Of a stretch of 22,498 nt of DNA, positions 1 through 7,872 are shown one piece after another; position 1 is the first letter of the stretch, and each line of letters starts with the position of its first letter. The stretch spans positions 1 through 22,498 of the forward strand of contig CAYJXJ010000066.1 in NCBI GenBank assembly GCA_964374095.1, given 5' to 3'. Source of the stretch: CAYJXJ01 sp964374095. Its GTDB lineage: Bacteria > Elusimicrobiota > Elusimicrobia > UBA1565 > UBA9628. A model generated the notes under the pieces. It did no database searches, was not told where the DNA came from, and saw only the letters and a program-made list of their open reading frames with translations. A program made the translations under genes and the position numbers.

Positions 1-31
1 TACGGGCGTAGAGTCGTTTGTTGGAGGGGCG

Positions 32-1114
32 ATGATTCAGAAAGTCGGCATCGTCGGCTCGGGCACGATGGGCTGCGGCGTGGCCCAGTTGTGCGCCCAA
101 TCGGGCGTGGCCGCGGCGCTCTGGGATTCGGATGCGGCCGCCTTGGTGGGGGCGCAGGGGCGGGTGCGGGCGGGGCTCGACGCCGCCCTCCAGCGCGGGA
201 AGCTCGACGCTTCGCAAAAGGAGCGGGCGTGGGGCCTGGCCGCTCCCGTGCGCTCGATCGAGGACTTGGCGGACTGCGGACTCGTGCTCGAGGCCATCGT
301 CGAGGATCTCGGGGTCAAGCAGGGACTTCTCGCCCGCCTCTCGAGGCTCGTCCCGGGGGCGGTCCTGGCCACCAACACCTCGTCCTTCCGGGTGGCGGAT
401 GTGGCGGCGCGAGCCGACTTTCCTGAGCGTTGCGTGGGCCTGCACTTCTTCAACCCGCCCGTGGCGATGAAGCTCGTGGAGGTCGCGCGCGCGCCCGATA
501 CGTCGCCCGAGGCCTTCCAGGTTGCCTTGGATTTAGCGTTGCGCCTCGGCCGCACGCCCGTGGCGGTGCGCGATACCCCCGGCTACATCGTCAACCGCGT
601 GATGCGGCCCTACTATCTGGGCGCCATGCGGGAGGCCGGGGCCGCGGGCGGCATCGCCGGGCTGGACCGCGCCGCGCGCGAGCACGGGAAGGCGCCCATG
701 GGCCCCTTCGAGCTCATGGATCTGATCGGGCTCGACGTCAACCTCGCCATCACGCGTTCCATCTACGAGGCGCTCGGCAGGCCCGAGCGGCTCAAGCCCG
801 AGGCGATGCAGGAAAAGTTGGTCGCGGCCGGGCATCTGGGCCGGAAGAACGGATCGGGGTTTTACAGCTATGCCAACGGACAGTTGGCGGGAGAGAATCC
901 CGAGGCTATACGGCATTTGCCTCGGGCGCGGAAAATCGCGCCCGAGGCGGTTTGGGGACGATTGCAGCACGGCATCGTCCTCGAGGCTCGCGAGGCGCAG
1001 CGGGAGGGCGTCGCCTCGGCCGACGACATCGACCTGGCCGTCAGGCTCGGGACAAATTTTCCGATGGGACCCTTTGAATGGCTAAAAAAACACGCCCCCG
1101 CGGCCCCGCGCTAG
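32..1114 (+). CDS. 3-hydroxyacyl-CoA (3-hydroxybutyryl-CoA) dehydrogenase
   Basis: NAD-dependent oxidation of 3-hydroxyacyl-CoA to 3-oxoacyl-CoA (or the reverse) in fatty-acid or butyrate-type metabolism; cytosolic. The N-terminus has the Rossmann motif GIVGSGTMG (residues 6-14). The family's catalytic residues appear in the expected places: S117 in NTSS, H138 in LHFFNPP, E150 and N188 in GYIVNR. The C-terminal domain has APMGPFELMDLIG at about 226-238 and a second partial copy of the same motif (NFPMGPFEW) near residue 350. At 360 aa it is longer than the roughly 280-aa single-domain enzymes, so a second 3HCDH C-terminal unit is likely. Start is ATG 32 behind GGAGG at 23-27. The 3' end overlaps the next gene by 37 bp. 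Substrate chain length cannot be read from the sequence. Confidence 0.93.
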   Translation: MIQKVGIVGSGTMGCGVAQLCAQSGVAAALWDSDAAALVGAQGRVRAGLDAALQRGKLDASQKERAWGLAAPVRSIEDLADCGLVLEAIVEDLGVKQGLLARLSRLVPGAVLATNTSSFRVADVAARADFPERCVGLHFFNPPVAMKLVEVARAPDTSPEAFQVALDLALRLGRTPVAVRDTPGYIVNRVMRPYYLGAMREAGAAGGIAGLDRAAREHGKAPMGPFELMDLIGLDVNLAITRSIYEALGRPERLKPEAMQEKLVAAGHLGRKNGSGFYSYANGQLAGENPEAIRHLPRARKIAPEAVWGRLQHGIVLEAREAQREGVASADDIDLAVRLGTNFPMGPFEWLKKHAPAAPR

Positions 1115-1302
1115 AGCGGCGGACGCTGGGCCCGCTCCTGGCCCGGCACCCGAATGTGTTGAAGGTCCTTGCCAAGCACGGGGTGGTGTTCTGCCCCGGC
1201 TGTTTCCTGACCCTGTTCTCCCCCCTGCGCAAGGCCGCGGCCTACCACGCGGTCCCCAATCTGGAGAGCCTCCTCGGCGACCTGCGCCGGGCTATCAAGT
1301 AG
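1078..1302 (+). CDS. small DUF1858-like protein with CPGC motif
   Basis: A 74-aa protein whose core (HPNVLKVLAKHG, then C39-P-G-C42, then a helix ending in LESLLGDLRRAI) matches the pattern of DUF1858 proteins, small helical domains often linked to hybrid-cluster or redox proteins. The CxxC pair could bind metal or form a disulfide, but this is inference. The ATG at 1078 lies inside the end of the dehydrogenase gene (37-bp overlap) with no good Shine-Dalgarno sequence, which suggests translational coupling. The Lys/Arg-rich first 15 residues are not part of the domain, so a later start cannot be excluded. The stop TAG shares its last base with the GTG start of the next gene. Confidence 0.72.
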   Translation: MAKKTRPRGPALERRTLGPLLARHPNVLKVLAKHGVVFCPGCFLTLFSPLRKAAAYHAVPNLESLLGDLRRAIK

Positions 1303-4001
1303 TGCTGTCTCCATTCTGGCTGGCCGCGGCGCTGGGCGCGGCCCAGGAGCCCTCCTCGGCGACCCTGCGCCTGGCCCTCATCGAGGATGTCCCGCCCCTG
1401 GTCGCGACCAAGTTGGAATGGTCCGTGGAGCGGCTCGCCAAGGAGCGGCCCGCGGAGTTCGTCCTCACGGATGTCGAGGATTCCTCCTGCGAGGTGAGCT
1501 CGGGCCAGTTCCGGTTCCGCTGGTCCGAATTGGCCGGCGCCAAGACGGCGTTGAGAATGGATGCCGGCTCGGAAACGGCGCTCATGGTCCCGGAGGACCA
1601 GGAACTGGCGGGCCTCATCCTGCAGTCCGCCGCGGACCCGGGGACTTACCGGCGGCCGTGGACGGTGCGCTTCAGCACCTCTTCGGTGGCGCTGAAACCC
1701 GACGGGGCGCTGGTTTCGACGTTGGCGGAGGAGGGGGCCGGGCGGGCCTGGTCGCGGACCCATGCGACGCGCTACCGCATCCGGTGGAAAGGGCGCGACT
1801 CTTCCTTGATCGTCGTGGGGAGATGGTTCGGGGGGCTCGGTCGCCTGCACGCGGCCATGGACCGTGAGCGCGCGGGCGGGCCGGTCCTGGGGGTCTCGCG
1901 CGGGGGCGTGCTCAGGGGCAGTCAACGCGAGTTGAAGGGCCTCGAGCTCATCGCGGCGCTGGAGGGGATGGGCCTGCGCTATGCCTCGGTGGTCGGAACG
2001 GATATCCGGCACTGGAAGCTCTACCAGCCCTACCGGGATAAACACCCCGGCGGCATTCAATTTCTCTCGGCCAACCTCGTCTATTCGAGCGCGCCCGCGG
2101 TCTCCTATCTCCCCGATCACGCGCTGGTCTCCATCGACGGACTGCGGGTGGTGATCGCGGCGGTCACCCCGCCCTCGGCGCGCAAGTATCTGGCGCAAGC
2201 CGGCTTGGGGCATCTGGAAATCGCGCCGCCCCTGCAGGCGGTCTCCGAGCGGGTTGCCCGGTGGCGCGAGGCCGGAGACGTCGTCGTGCTGATCGCCCAA
2301 AATCCCGGGGACCACGGGCTCGACGCGGCGCCGGGTATCGATCTCGTGCTCGCCCATGACCGGGAGGTCGAGGAATATTCCCTCACCGCGCCCGAGAGCC
2401 GCTCGGTCCAGACCTCCCGGAGGGCCTTCGAGCCGCCGCTGGTGACCGTGACCGCCGCGGAGGGATTTCTCAATCTGGTCGAGCTGACCCTGCGCCGCGG
2501 GCTCCAGACCGAGTGGTCCGCCTGCGAGCGGCATGTCGCGCTCGACGACACCCTGCCTCCGGTCCCCGGCTACCCCGGCTGGGACCCGGCCGTGCATACC
2601 GTGGAGGCCTCGACCGCCCCGCCGCTTCTGCCCGCGGGGCGGCGTATCTTTCTGGGCGACCCCCGTCGCGCCGGCAGACTGCGGCTCTCGTCCCGGGAGT
2701 TCTGGACGATCGCGGCGTCGATGCTGGCTGAGGAGACCCGCGCGGAGGCGGCCTTTCTCCCCGTCCATGCCCTCCCGGTGCAGATCGAGGGAGACACCCC
2801 CGAGAGCCTGGCCAAGCTCTGGCTTCACGCCGAAGACCAGGTGGTCATACTGCGGATCGCGGGCTCCGAGCTCAAGGACCTTCTGCGCCAGGCACACGCC
2901 CAGGCGCGGCGGGAAGAAGAAGGCCGGCCTCACGGCGGGCGCATCCGGATGACGGTCGGAGGCGTGGGGGCCGGGGAACGCGTCCACGGACTGCCGGTCG
3001 TTGATAATGAGGTCTACCGCGTCGCCGCCTCGCGGGTCTTCGCCGACGGGATGGGGGTCCGGGGGGAAGAGCCCCTGGCCTTCACCGGGACCACGGTCGA
3101 GGCTACGGTGCTCGAGGCCCTGCGGCGGCGGACCGGGACCGCCCCGGCGATCTACCGCTCCTGGGCGGAGGGGCGGCCGGTGCGCGAGCGGGGGCTGTGG
3201 CGCCTGCACGTACGTGAGCTCGGCCTCAATATCAAGAACTCCCGCGTGGTGCGCGACGACGCCTTCGCCTCGGTGCCCAACTCCCGCATCCAGGGCTTCG
3301 ACGAGCTGGTCGTGGGCGGGGACCTCCGCACCGACCTCGAGTACCTGCGGCCCGCCTACCGCTGGAAGAGCACCGCGGAGCTCGAGTACGCCCGCAGCCG
3401 CATTCAGAGGCGCGGCCAGCAGCCCGTGATCACCATCTCCGCCAACCGCGTGCTCTTGGCGACGTTGGGGACTCTCCGGGCGGGCCGCATGGGACCGGAC
3501 TGGCTGGCCCGGTCCTGGGGACCCTCGCTGGGCCTGCAATTCGACGGTCAGGTCGAGGCGGTCCCCGGCCTGCGGCGCAAGGAGGTCTACAGCGCCTTCC
3601 CCGGCGTCGAATTCTTCGATGGGAGCGTGGTCCGCTCCATCGAGCTTTCGGGGAGCCTGCGCCGCGATCTCTCCCGCGACCCCCCCAACACCCAGTACGG
3701 CGCGCGGACCAAGGTGATCGCGGAACGTTCGGTGGGCCCGCGCCAGGGCGCGACGCTCCAAGGGGAGCTGACCGCCGGCTATTCCTTTTTGTCCGATTCC
3801 GACCGGCCGCAGGACCTGCGCTTCGAAGGCGGCCTCATCCTCAGGCTTCGCGTCCCCTTCTACAAGCACCTGACGGTCTCGCCCTTCCTGGACCTCTACG
3901 CCTTCTCCCTGAAGGTCAAGCCCGTCTGGGGCTACTCCGCCGTGACCGGGATCACGATCGGTTTTTCACGGCTCTGGAAGCCCCAATATGAGGGATTCTG
4001 A
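1302..4001 (+). CDS. exported UshA/5'-nucleotidase-like protein, metal site lost, with C-terminal beta-barrel-like domain
   Basis: An 899-aa protein with a short hydrophobic N-terminus resembling a Sec signal (about residues 1-15, ending AAQ). Residues 170-400 follow the layout of the calcineurin-like domain of UshA-type nucleotidases: GGLGRLHAAM, then SANLV near 256 and GIDLVLAHD near 350. The metal ligands expected at the GD and GNHE positions are replaced (GVSRGGVLRGSQ and VVGTDIRHW), so phosphatase activity is unlikely. Residues 440-620 resemble the 5'-nucleotidase C-terminal domain (QVVILRIAGSELKDLL; VVDNEVYRVAAS). From about 640 to the terminal Phe the sequence alternates polar and hydrophobic residues and ends GITIGFSRLWKPQYEGF, typical of an outer-membrane beta-barrel. 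Start GTG overlaps the upstream stop by one base. Family assignment is from pattern recall; the function is unknown. Confidence 0.7.
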   Translation: MLSPFWLAAALGAAQEPSSATLRLALIEDVPPLVATKLEWSVERLAKERPAEFVLTDVEDSSCEVSSGQFRFRWSELAGAKTALRMDAGSETALMVPEDQELAGLILQSAADPGTYRRPWTVRFSTSSVALKPDGALVSTLAEEGAGRAWSRTHATRYRIRWKGRDSSLIVVGRWFGGLGRLHAAMDRERAGGPVLGVSRGGVLRGSQRELKGLELIAALEGMGLRYASVVGTDIRHWKLYQPYRDKHPGGIQFLSANLVYSSAPAVSYLPDHALVSIDGLRVVIAAVTPPSARKYLAQAGLGHLEIAPPLQAVSERVARWREAGDVVVLIAQNPGDHGLDAAPGIDLVLAHDREVEEYSLTAPESRSVQTSRRAFEPPLVTVTAAEGFLNLVELTLRRGLQTEWSACERHVALDDTLPPVPGYPGWDPAVHTVEASTAPPLLPAGRRIFLGDPRRAGRLRLSSREFWTIAASMLAEETRAEAAFLPVHALPVQIEGDTPESLAKLWLHAEDQVVILRIAGSELKDLLRQAHAQARREEEGRPHGGRIRMTVGGVGAGERVHGLPVVDNEVYRVAASRVFADGMGVRGEEPLAFTGTTVEATVLEALRRRTGTAPAIYRSWAEGRPVRERGLWRLHVRELGLNIKNSRVVRDDAFASVPNSRIQGFDELVVGGDLRTDLEYLRPAYRWKSTAELEYARSRIQRRGQQPVITISANRVLLATLGTLRAGRMGPDWLARSWGPSLGLQFDGQVEAVPGLRRKEVYSAFPGVEFFDGSVVRSIELSGSLRRDLSRDPPNTQYGARTKVIAERSVGPRQGATLQGELTAGYSFLSDSDRPQDLRFEGGLILRLRVPFYKHLTVSPFLDLYAFSLKVKPVWGYSAVTGITIGFSRLWKPQYEGF

Positions 4002-4027
4002 GCCCGTAAGGCGAACGCTCAAATCCC

Positions 4028-4056
4028 TTGACAATCTGTATTTTATAAGATACACT
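4028..4056 (+). promoter_or_regulatory. sigma70-type promoter of the toxin-antitoxin operon
   Basis: A perfect -35 TTGACA (4028-4033) is followed by a 17-bp spacer and the -10 TACACT (4051-4056, 5 of 6 matches to TATAAT). It sits in an AT-rich gap in otherwise GC-rich DNA. The predicted transcription start near 4063 is only about 4 nt before the toxin ATG at 4067, so the toxin message would be almost leaderless. Confidence 0.8.
4037..4054. promoter_or_regulatory. probable autoregulatory operator (18-bp palindrome) of the toxin-antitoxin operon
   Basis: TGTATTTTATAAGATACA is an imperfect palindrome with 8 of 9 base pairs symmetric. It lies in the spacer between the -35 and -10 boxes and runs into the -10. 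HigA-type antitoxins repress their own operon by binding such palindromes, so this is the natural operator; direct binding is inferred. Confidence 0.65.
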
Positions 4057-4066
4057 AACCAAAGGG

Positions 4067-4405
4067 ATGTACGGCGCGCAGCCGAGGCAACGGGAGGTTC
4101 TCCACTATGTCGCCAACGGAAGGGACATCTTCGGAGAATGGCTTGACGGCCTCAGGGATGTCCCGGGACGCGCTGCGATCCTCAAGCGCATCGGCCGCGC
4201 GGAGGATGGCAATTTCGGGGACCATCGTTCGGTTGGAGGCGGCGTTCTGGAAATGCGCCTCGATTTCGGACCGGGCTACCGCCTCTACTATGGGGAAGAC
4301 GGGGCGAGAGGTGTCCTGCTTCTCTACGGCGGTGACAAATCCACGCAAAGAAAGGATATCCGTAAGGCTCGGCAGCTATGGGCTGAATATCGGAGGCTAA
4401 AATGA
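4067..4405 (+). CDS. type II toxin, RelE/ParE superfamily (HigB / phage Gp49-like)
   Basis: A 112-aa protein with the family signature: FGEWLDGLRD (22-31), ILKRIGRAEDGNFGD (38-52), GVLEMRLDFGPGYRLYY (59-75) and LLLYGGDKSTQRKDI (84-98). These proteins are ribosome-associated mRNA interferases neutralised by an HTH antitoxin encoded downstream. AAAGGG immediately precedes the ATG at 4067, and the promoter places the 5' end only a few bases upstream, so initiation may be leaderless. The stop overlaps the antitoxin start in an ATGA tetranucleotide (4402-4405). Toxin-first order matches HigBA-type modules. Activity is not shown by the sequence, but no family landmark is missing. Confidence 0.88.
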   Translation: MYGAQPRQREVLHYVANGRDIFGEWLDGLRDVPGRAAILKRIGRAEDGNFGDHRSVGGGVLEMRLDFGPGYRLYYGEDGARGVLLLYGGDKSTQRKDIRKARQLWAEYRRLK

Positions 4406-4779
4406 ACCAGACCATTTCTCATCACGACTATTTGATGCAGCATCTCACCGATGCGGCGGAAGCCGCGGCCTATCTCAATGCCGTCGCGGTGGAGGGAGAC
4501 ATTAAGTTCCTCCTCAAGGCCCTTCGCAATGTCGTGGAGGCCCAGGGCGGCGTCGGTGTTCTTGCGAAGAAGACGAAGTTGAGCCGGACCACCCTCTACA
4601 AAACTCTGTCGGCGAAAGGAAATCCGGAAGTAGCCACGTTGGACGCCATCCTGGCCGTGTACGGCATTCGGATAGGTTTTTTCCCCATTCTCGACGAGGG
4701 GACCCCCCGCCGACGCCCCCCGGCATGGCTGGCAACTCGCGGCGGCGCCCAATTCCAGAGCGCGATGGTGGGACCCTGA
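4402..4779 (+). CDS. HTH antitoxin of the HigA / addiction-module antidote family
   Basis: A 125-aa partner of the upstream toxin. Residues 15-45 form the family's N-terminal helical part (DAAEAAAYLNAVAVEGD, FLLKALRNVVEAQGG). Residues 50-72 are the DNA-binding HTH (VLAKKTKLSRTTLYKTLS), followed by GNPEVATLDAILAVYGIRI. GGAGG at 4392-4396 gives a 5-nt spacing to the ATG, a much better ribosome site than the toxin has, consistent with antitoxin excess. Family members usually end soon after the HTH at about 95-105 aa; this one carries an extra Pro/Arg-rich tail of about 30 residues (GTPRRRPPAW...). That tail could reflect readthrough after loss of the original stop, or added neutralising sequence. 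Repression at the palindrome upstream of the toxin is expected. Confidence 0.86.
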   Translation: MNQTISHHDYLMQHLTDAAEAAAYLNAVAVEGDIKFLLKALRNVVEAQGGVGVLAKKTKLSRTTLYKTLSAKGNPEVATLDAILAVYGIRIGFFPILDEGTPRRRPPAWLATRGGAQFQSAMVGP

Positions 4780-4847
4780 TCCCAATTTTAGGCGCTGATC
4801 ACCGGGTCCAGGGCCGCTTCTGCCCCATATCGTAGGGTATGGCCCTC

Positions 4848-4875
4848 TCGGCGCGTGGGGTCAAGTGCGCGCCGA
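4848..4875. terminator. stem-loop between convergent genes
   Basis: TCGGCGCG (4848-4855) and CGCGCCGA (4868-4875) form a perfect 8-bp GC-rich stem with a 12-nt loop. It lies in the 111-nt gap between the antitoxin and the converging operon end. No U-run follows on either strand, so a factor-independent terminator is doubtful; transcript-end protection is an alternative. Confidence 0.3.
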
Positions 4876-4890
4876 AGGTTCGGCCTTAAA

Positions 4891-5094
4891 TCACTTCGGA
4901 AAGAGGTCTATGATCCGGCGGCCGGAGGCGAACTCGAGGAGCCTTGGGGCGACGGTCAGGATCGCCGCGGCCCCGAGGATGGCCAACGGGGCCAAGGGGT
5001 GATAGATCGAATTTCCGGACTCGGGGTAGCCGACATGCAGGAAGAGGTAGCCGAGGATCGCTCCGCCCATGAGGCGCAGGAACCGCATGATCAC
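4891..5094 (-). CDS. small membrane protein, last gene of the lipoyl operon
   Basis: A 65-67-aa protein with two hydrophobic segments (about residues 8-20, GGAILGYLFLHVG, and 32-50, PLAPLAILGAAAILTVAPRL) separated by a short polar loop, ending in a basic tail (GRRIIDLFPK). I do not recognise a family. Two starts are possible: GTG at 5094, which overlaps the methyltransferase stop as GTGA, and ATG at 5088. The overlap is the usual arrangement in this operon, so GTG is used here. It is likely an inner-membrane protein of unknown role; its position at the operon end says nothing specific. Confidence 0.6.
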   Translation of the reverse strand: MIMRFLRLMGGAILGYLFLHVGYPESGNSIYHPLAPLAILGAAAILTVAPRLLEFASGRRIIDLFPK

Positions 5095-5831
5095 GCCCGG
5101 CGTTCCCCCACGACGATGAGGCGGCGGGTCTCCCCGGCCTGGGGCGGGCGCAGGTCCCAGCCGCCGTAGGCGGCGGCCAGCCGCAGGCCCACGCGGCGAA
5201 ACATCGCCCGCCATTGACCGAGGTCGTGGACGTAAAGGGTGTGTTTCCGCCGGCGCACGCGCGTGGAGCCCAGGCGCAGGACGTGCCAAAGGCTCTTCAC
5301 CCGGCCCGAGGACCGGTCGTACTCGACCTCCTCTAAGACATACCGTGGACCGGATCGGCTCCAGTTTTTCGCCGGGGCATGGCGGTCCAGGTAGGCCCGG
5401 TCCGGCGCGTCGATGATGAGGCGGCCGCCGGGACGCAGGCTGTGGGCCATCCCGCGCAGGGCGCGCCGGTTCTGACGGGGAGAGAAATAACCGAAGCTGG
5501 TGAAGAGGCAGTAGGCCCCGTCGAACCCCCCGGCGAATGGCAAGCGCCGCATGTCGGCCCTGAGGAGGGTCACGGGCAGGCCGCGGGTTTGGCGACGGGC
5601 CGCGGCGAGCATCGCCCGGGACAAGTCGACGCCCGTGACCCGAATTCCGCGCCGGGCGAGCGCCGCCGCGTGGCGGCCGAAGCCGCACCCGACGTCAAGC
5701 GCGCTCGCGCCGGGCTCGAGGCGCAGGGCGTGAATGACCCCCTTGGCTTCGCGCGCGGTTTGACCGCGCTTTTGGTCGCGAAGCTGTTCGACGTATTCCT
5801 TGTCGAAGAATGATCCAAACCACTCGGCCAT
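5091..5831 (-). CDS. class I SAM-dependent methyltransferase
   Basis: A 246-aa Rossmann-fold methyltransferase. Motif I is ALDVGCGFGRHAAALA (44-59), the acidic residue ending strand 2 is in VTGVDLS (65-71), and the strand 4 region is GGFDGAYCLFTSFGYF, followed by LRPGGRLIID. The N-terminal WFGSFFDKEYVE resembles cytosolic small-molecule methyltransferases of the Methyltransf_25 type. The substrate cannot be predicted. The ATG lies 2 nt after the lipB stop without a clear Shine-Dalgarno sequence, so it is probably translated by coupling. Its place behind lipB could be coincidental. Confidence 0.85.
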   Translation of the reverse strand: MAEWFGSFFDKEYVEQLRDQKRGQTAREAKGVIHALRLEPGASALDVGCGFGRHAAALARRGIRVTGVDLSRAMLAAARRQTRGLPVTLLRADMRRLPFAGGFDGAYCLFTSFGYFSPRQNRRALRGMAHSLRPGGRLIIDAPDRAYLDRHAPAKNWSRSGPRYVLEEVEYDRSSGRVKSLWHVLRLGSTRVRRRKHTLYVHDLGQWRAMFRRVGLRLAAAYGGWDLRPPQAGETRRLIVVGERRA

Positions 5832-5833
5832 TT

Positions 5834-6448
5834 CTACTGCGAGAAGGCGCCCGAGACCGCCCGCGCGGCCTCGGCGAGGACCACGGGTCTGCCTAGGGCG
5901 GCCGAGAGGGAGGTGATCTGTCCGGGCTCGAGACGGCAGGGGTGGATGGCGCGCCAGGGGCCGAGGTCCATGTCCACGTTCAATGAAAACCCGTGATACG
6001 TCACGGACCGCGACACGGCGACTCCGATAGAGGCGATCTTGCGCCCCCCCGTCCAGACGCCGGTGAATCCCGGGAGGGGCTGGGCGCCGACCCCGAGCTC
6101 CGCGAGGGCCGCGACCAGTATGGATTCGAGCTTGCGCAGATAACCCCGGACGGTGAGCCCAGCGTCGCCGAGGTGCACGATGGGATAGCCGACGAGTTGG
6201 CCGGGGCCGTGGTAGGTGAGGTCCCCTCCCCGCTCGATCACGCGGACTGGATGGGGCAGTCCGGCGGGGACCGGTTGGCGGCTTGAGCGGCCGATCGTGT
6301 AGACCGGCTCGTGCTCCAACAGGAGCAGAGAGTCCGGGATCAGCCCTTCGCGCCGCTCGGCGACCAGCTCATGCTGGCGGGCCAGGGCTTCGTCGTATGC
6401 GACGCGGCCGAGCGGTAGTATGCGCACCGGGCCGGAGGCGGCGTCCAC
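5834..6448 (-). CDS. lipB: octanoyl-[ACP]:protein N-octanoyltransferase LipB
   Basis: Transfers octanoate from acyl carrier protein to the lipoyl-domain lysine, the first step of de novo lipoylation; LipA then inserts the sulfurs. The 204-aa product has the family motif RGGDLTYHGPGQLVGYPI (73-90) with H80, the catalytic lysine K137 in GGRKIASIGV, and the acyl-thioester cysteine C171 in IHPC. These correspond to E. coli H83, K135 and C169. The GTG start at 6448 shares its first base with the TAG stop of the E3 gene; an extended open frame further upstream is out-of-frame E3 coding sequence. It is co-transcribed with lipA and with its target E2. Confidence 0.95.
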   Translation of the reverse strand: MDAASGPVRILPLGRVAYDEALARQHELVAERREGLIPDSLLLLEHEPVYTIGRSSRQPVPAGLPHPVRVIERGGDLTYHGPGQLVGYPIVHLGDAGLTVRGYLRKLESILVAALAELGVGAQPLPGFTGVWTGGRKIASIGVAVSRSVTYHGFSLNVDMDLGPWRAIHPCRLEPGQITSLSAALGRPVVLAEAARAVSGAFSQ

Positions 6449-7872
6449 TAGCGCGGCGGCGGGGCCAGGACGTGGATGGGGCGGCCCAGGGCGACCTCGC
6501 AGACTTCGGGGAAGACCTCGGGGAGGGTCGGATGCGGGTGCACGGTCGAGGCCACGTCCTCGAGGCGGCAGCCCATCTTGAGGGCCAGGCAGGCCTCGCC
6601 GATGAGGTCGGCGGCATGCGGGCCGACGATGCCCACGCCCAGGAGCTGGTGCGTGCCCTTGTCGGCCAGGACCTTGATGAAGCCTTCCCCCTCGCGCACG
6701 GCTTGCGCCCGGCCGGAGGCCGTGAACGGGAAGCGGCCCACGAGGACCGAAACGTTGCGGGCGCGGGCTTGAGCCTCGGTCTCGCCCACGAAGGAGATCT
6801 CCGGGTCGGTGAAGACCGCCCACGGGACGATCCCCACCTCGGAGGCATGGGCGCGCTCGGTGTCGGCGATGGCCTCCGCGGCGACGATCCCCTCGCGCGT
6901 GGCCTTGTGGGCCAGGTAGGGCGGGCCGGTGACGTCGCCGATCGCGTAAATGCTGGGGATGCTGCTCCGGAGGGTCTTGTCGATGAGGATGTGGCCTTTC
7001 GGATCGGTCTTGACTCCCAGGGCATCGAGCCCCAGGCCCGCGGTTTGCGGGGCCCGGCCGACGCAGACGAGCATCTTGTCGGCCGGCAGGCTCTTGGGGC
7101 CCTGAGGCGTCTGGATATCGAGCAGGTCCGCGCCCTCGGGGCCGGCCTTGGTCCCGCGCGAGACGGCCTTCGACTCAAGATGGATCTCCACGCCCATGCG
7201 CTCGAGTCCCCGCGCCACGGGACCCACGAGGTCGGCCTCGATGCCGGTGAGGAGCTGCGGGAGAAACTCCACGACCGAGACCCGGCTCCCCAGCTTGGCG
7301 AAAAAGGTCCCCATTTCGAGCCCGATCACCCCGCCGCCGACCACGATCAGGCGCTTGGGCGCTTCGGTGAGATCGAGGGCCTCCTTTGAGCTCATGACCC
7401 GCATCCCGTCGAAGGGAATGCCCGGCAAGGGCACGGGGGTGGAGCCCGTGGCCACGATGGCTTGGCTGAACTCGATCTTCTCGGGGCCGGCCGGGGTCGT
7501 GACCGTCGCGGAGATCGCGGAGACGAATTTCACGCTCCCGGGCATGAAGACGACGTTGTTGGCCTTTTCGAGAGAGGCGATGCCCTTGCGAAAGCCGCCG
7601 ATGAGTTGGCCTTTCCAAGCCTGGAGCTTGACCAGATCGGCGCGCGCCCCGTCGGCGGAGAGGCCCGCCGGCTCCCAGCGTTTGAGGCGCGAGAGGAGCC
7701 CGGAGGCGTGGATGAAGGCCTTGGAGGGGATGCAGCCGTAGTTGAGGCACTCGCCGCCGAGTTGGTCGCGTTCGACGAGAACCACGCTGCGGCCGAGTTG
7801 GCCCAACCGGATGGCGGCGATGTAGCCCCCCGGCCCGGCCCCGACCACGAGGACGTCGGTCTTGATCGGCAT
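6448..7872 (-). CDS. lpdA: dihydrolipoamide dehydrogenase (E3)
   Basis: Reoxidises dihydrolipoamide on E2 with FAD and NAD+. The 474-aa product begins with the FAD motif GAGPGGYIAA (11-20). It carries the redox disulfide C42-C47 in GGECLNYGCIPSK, the NAD motif VVGGGVIGLEMG in the middle, and the second FAD motif IYAIGDVTG. The active-site histidine/glutamate motif near the C-terminus is VHPHPTLPEV. No lipoyl domain is fused to its N-terminus. The ATG at 7870-7872 overlaps the E2 stop by one base (TAATG), so translation is coupled to E2. Confidence 0.96.
   Translation of the reverse strand: MPIKTDVLVVGAGPGGYIAAIRLGQLGRSVVLVERDQLGGECLNYGCIPSKAFIHASGLLSRLKRWEPAGLSADGARADLVKLQAWKGQLIGGFRKGIASLEKANNVVFMPGSVKFVSAISATVTTPAGPEKIEFSQAIVATGSTPVPLPGIPFDGMRVMSSKEALDLTEAPKRLIVVGGGVIGLEMGTFFAKLGSRVSVVEFLPQLLTGIEADLVGPVARGLERMGVEIHLESKAVSRGTKAGPEGADLLDIQTPQGPKSLPADKMLVCVGRAPQTAGLGLDALGVKTDPKGHILIDKTLRSSIPSIYAIGDVTGPPYLAHKATREGIVAAEAIADTERAHASEVGIVPWAVFTDPEISFVGETEAQARARNVSVLVGRFPFTASGRAQAVREGEGFIKVLADKGTHQLLGVGIVGPHAADLIGEACLALKMGCRLEDVASTVHPHPTLPEVFPEVCEVALGRPIHVLAPPPR

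Noticed and set aside
1242..3869. An 875-codon open frame on the minus strand across the UshA-like gene
   Set aside because: It is a mirror of a GC-rich gene: Arg/Pro/Gly-rich, without domains, and the plus-strand frame has a signal peptide, domain order and correct gene junctions.
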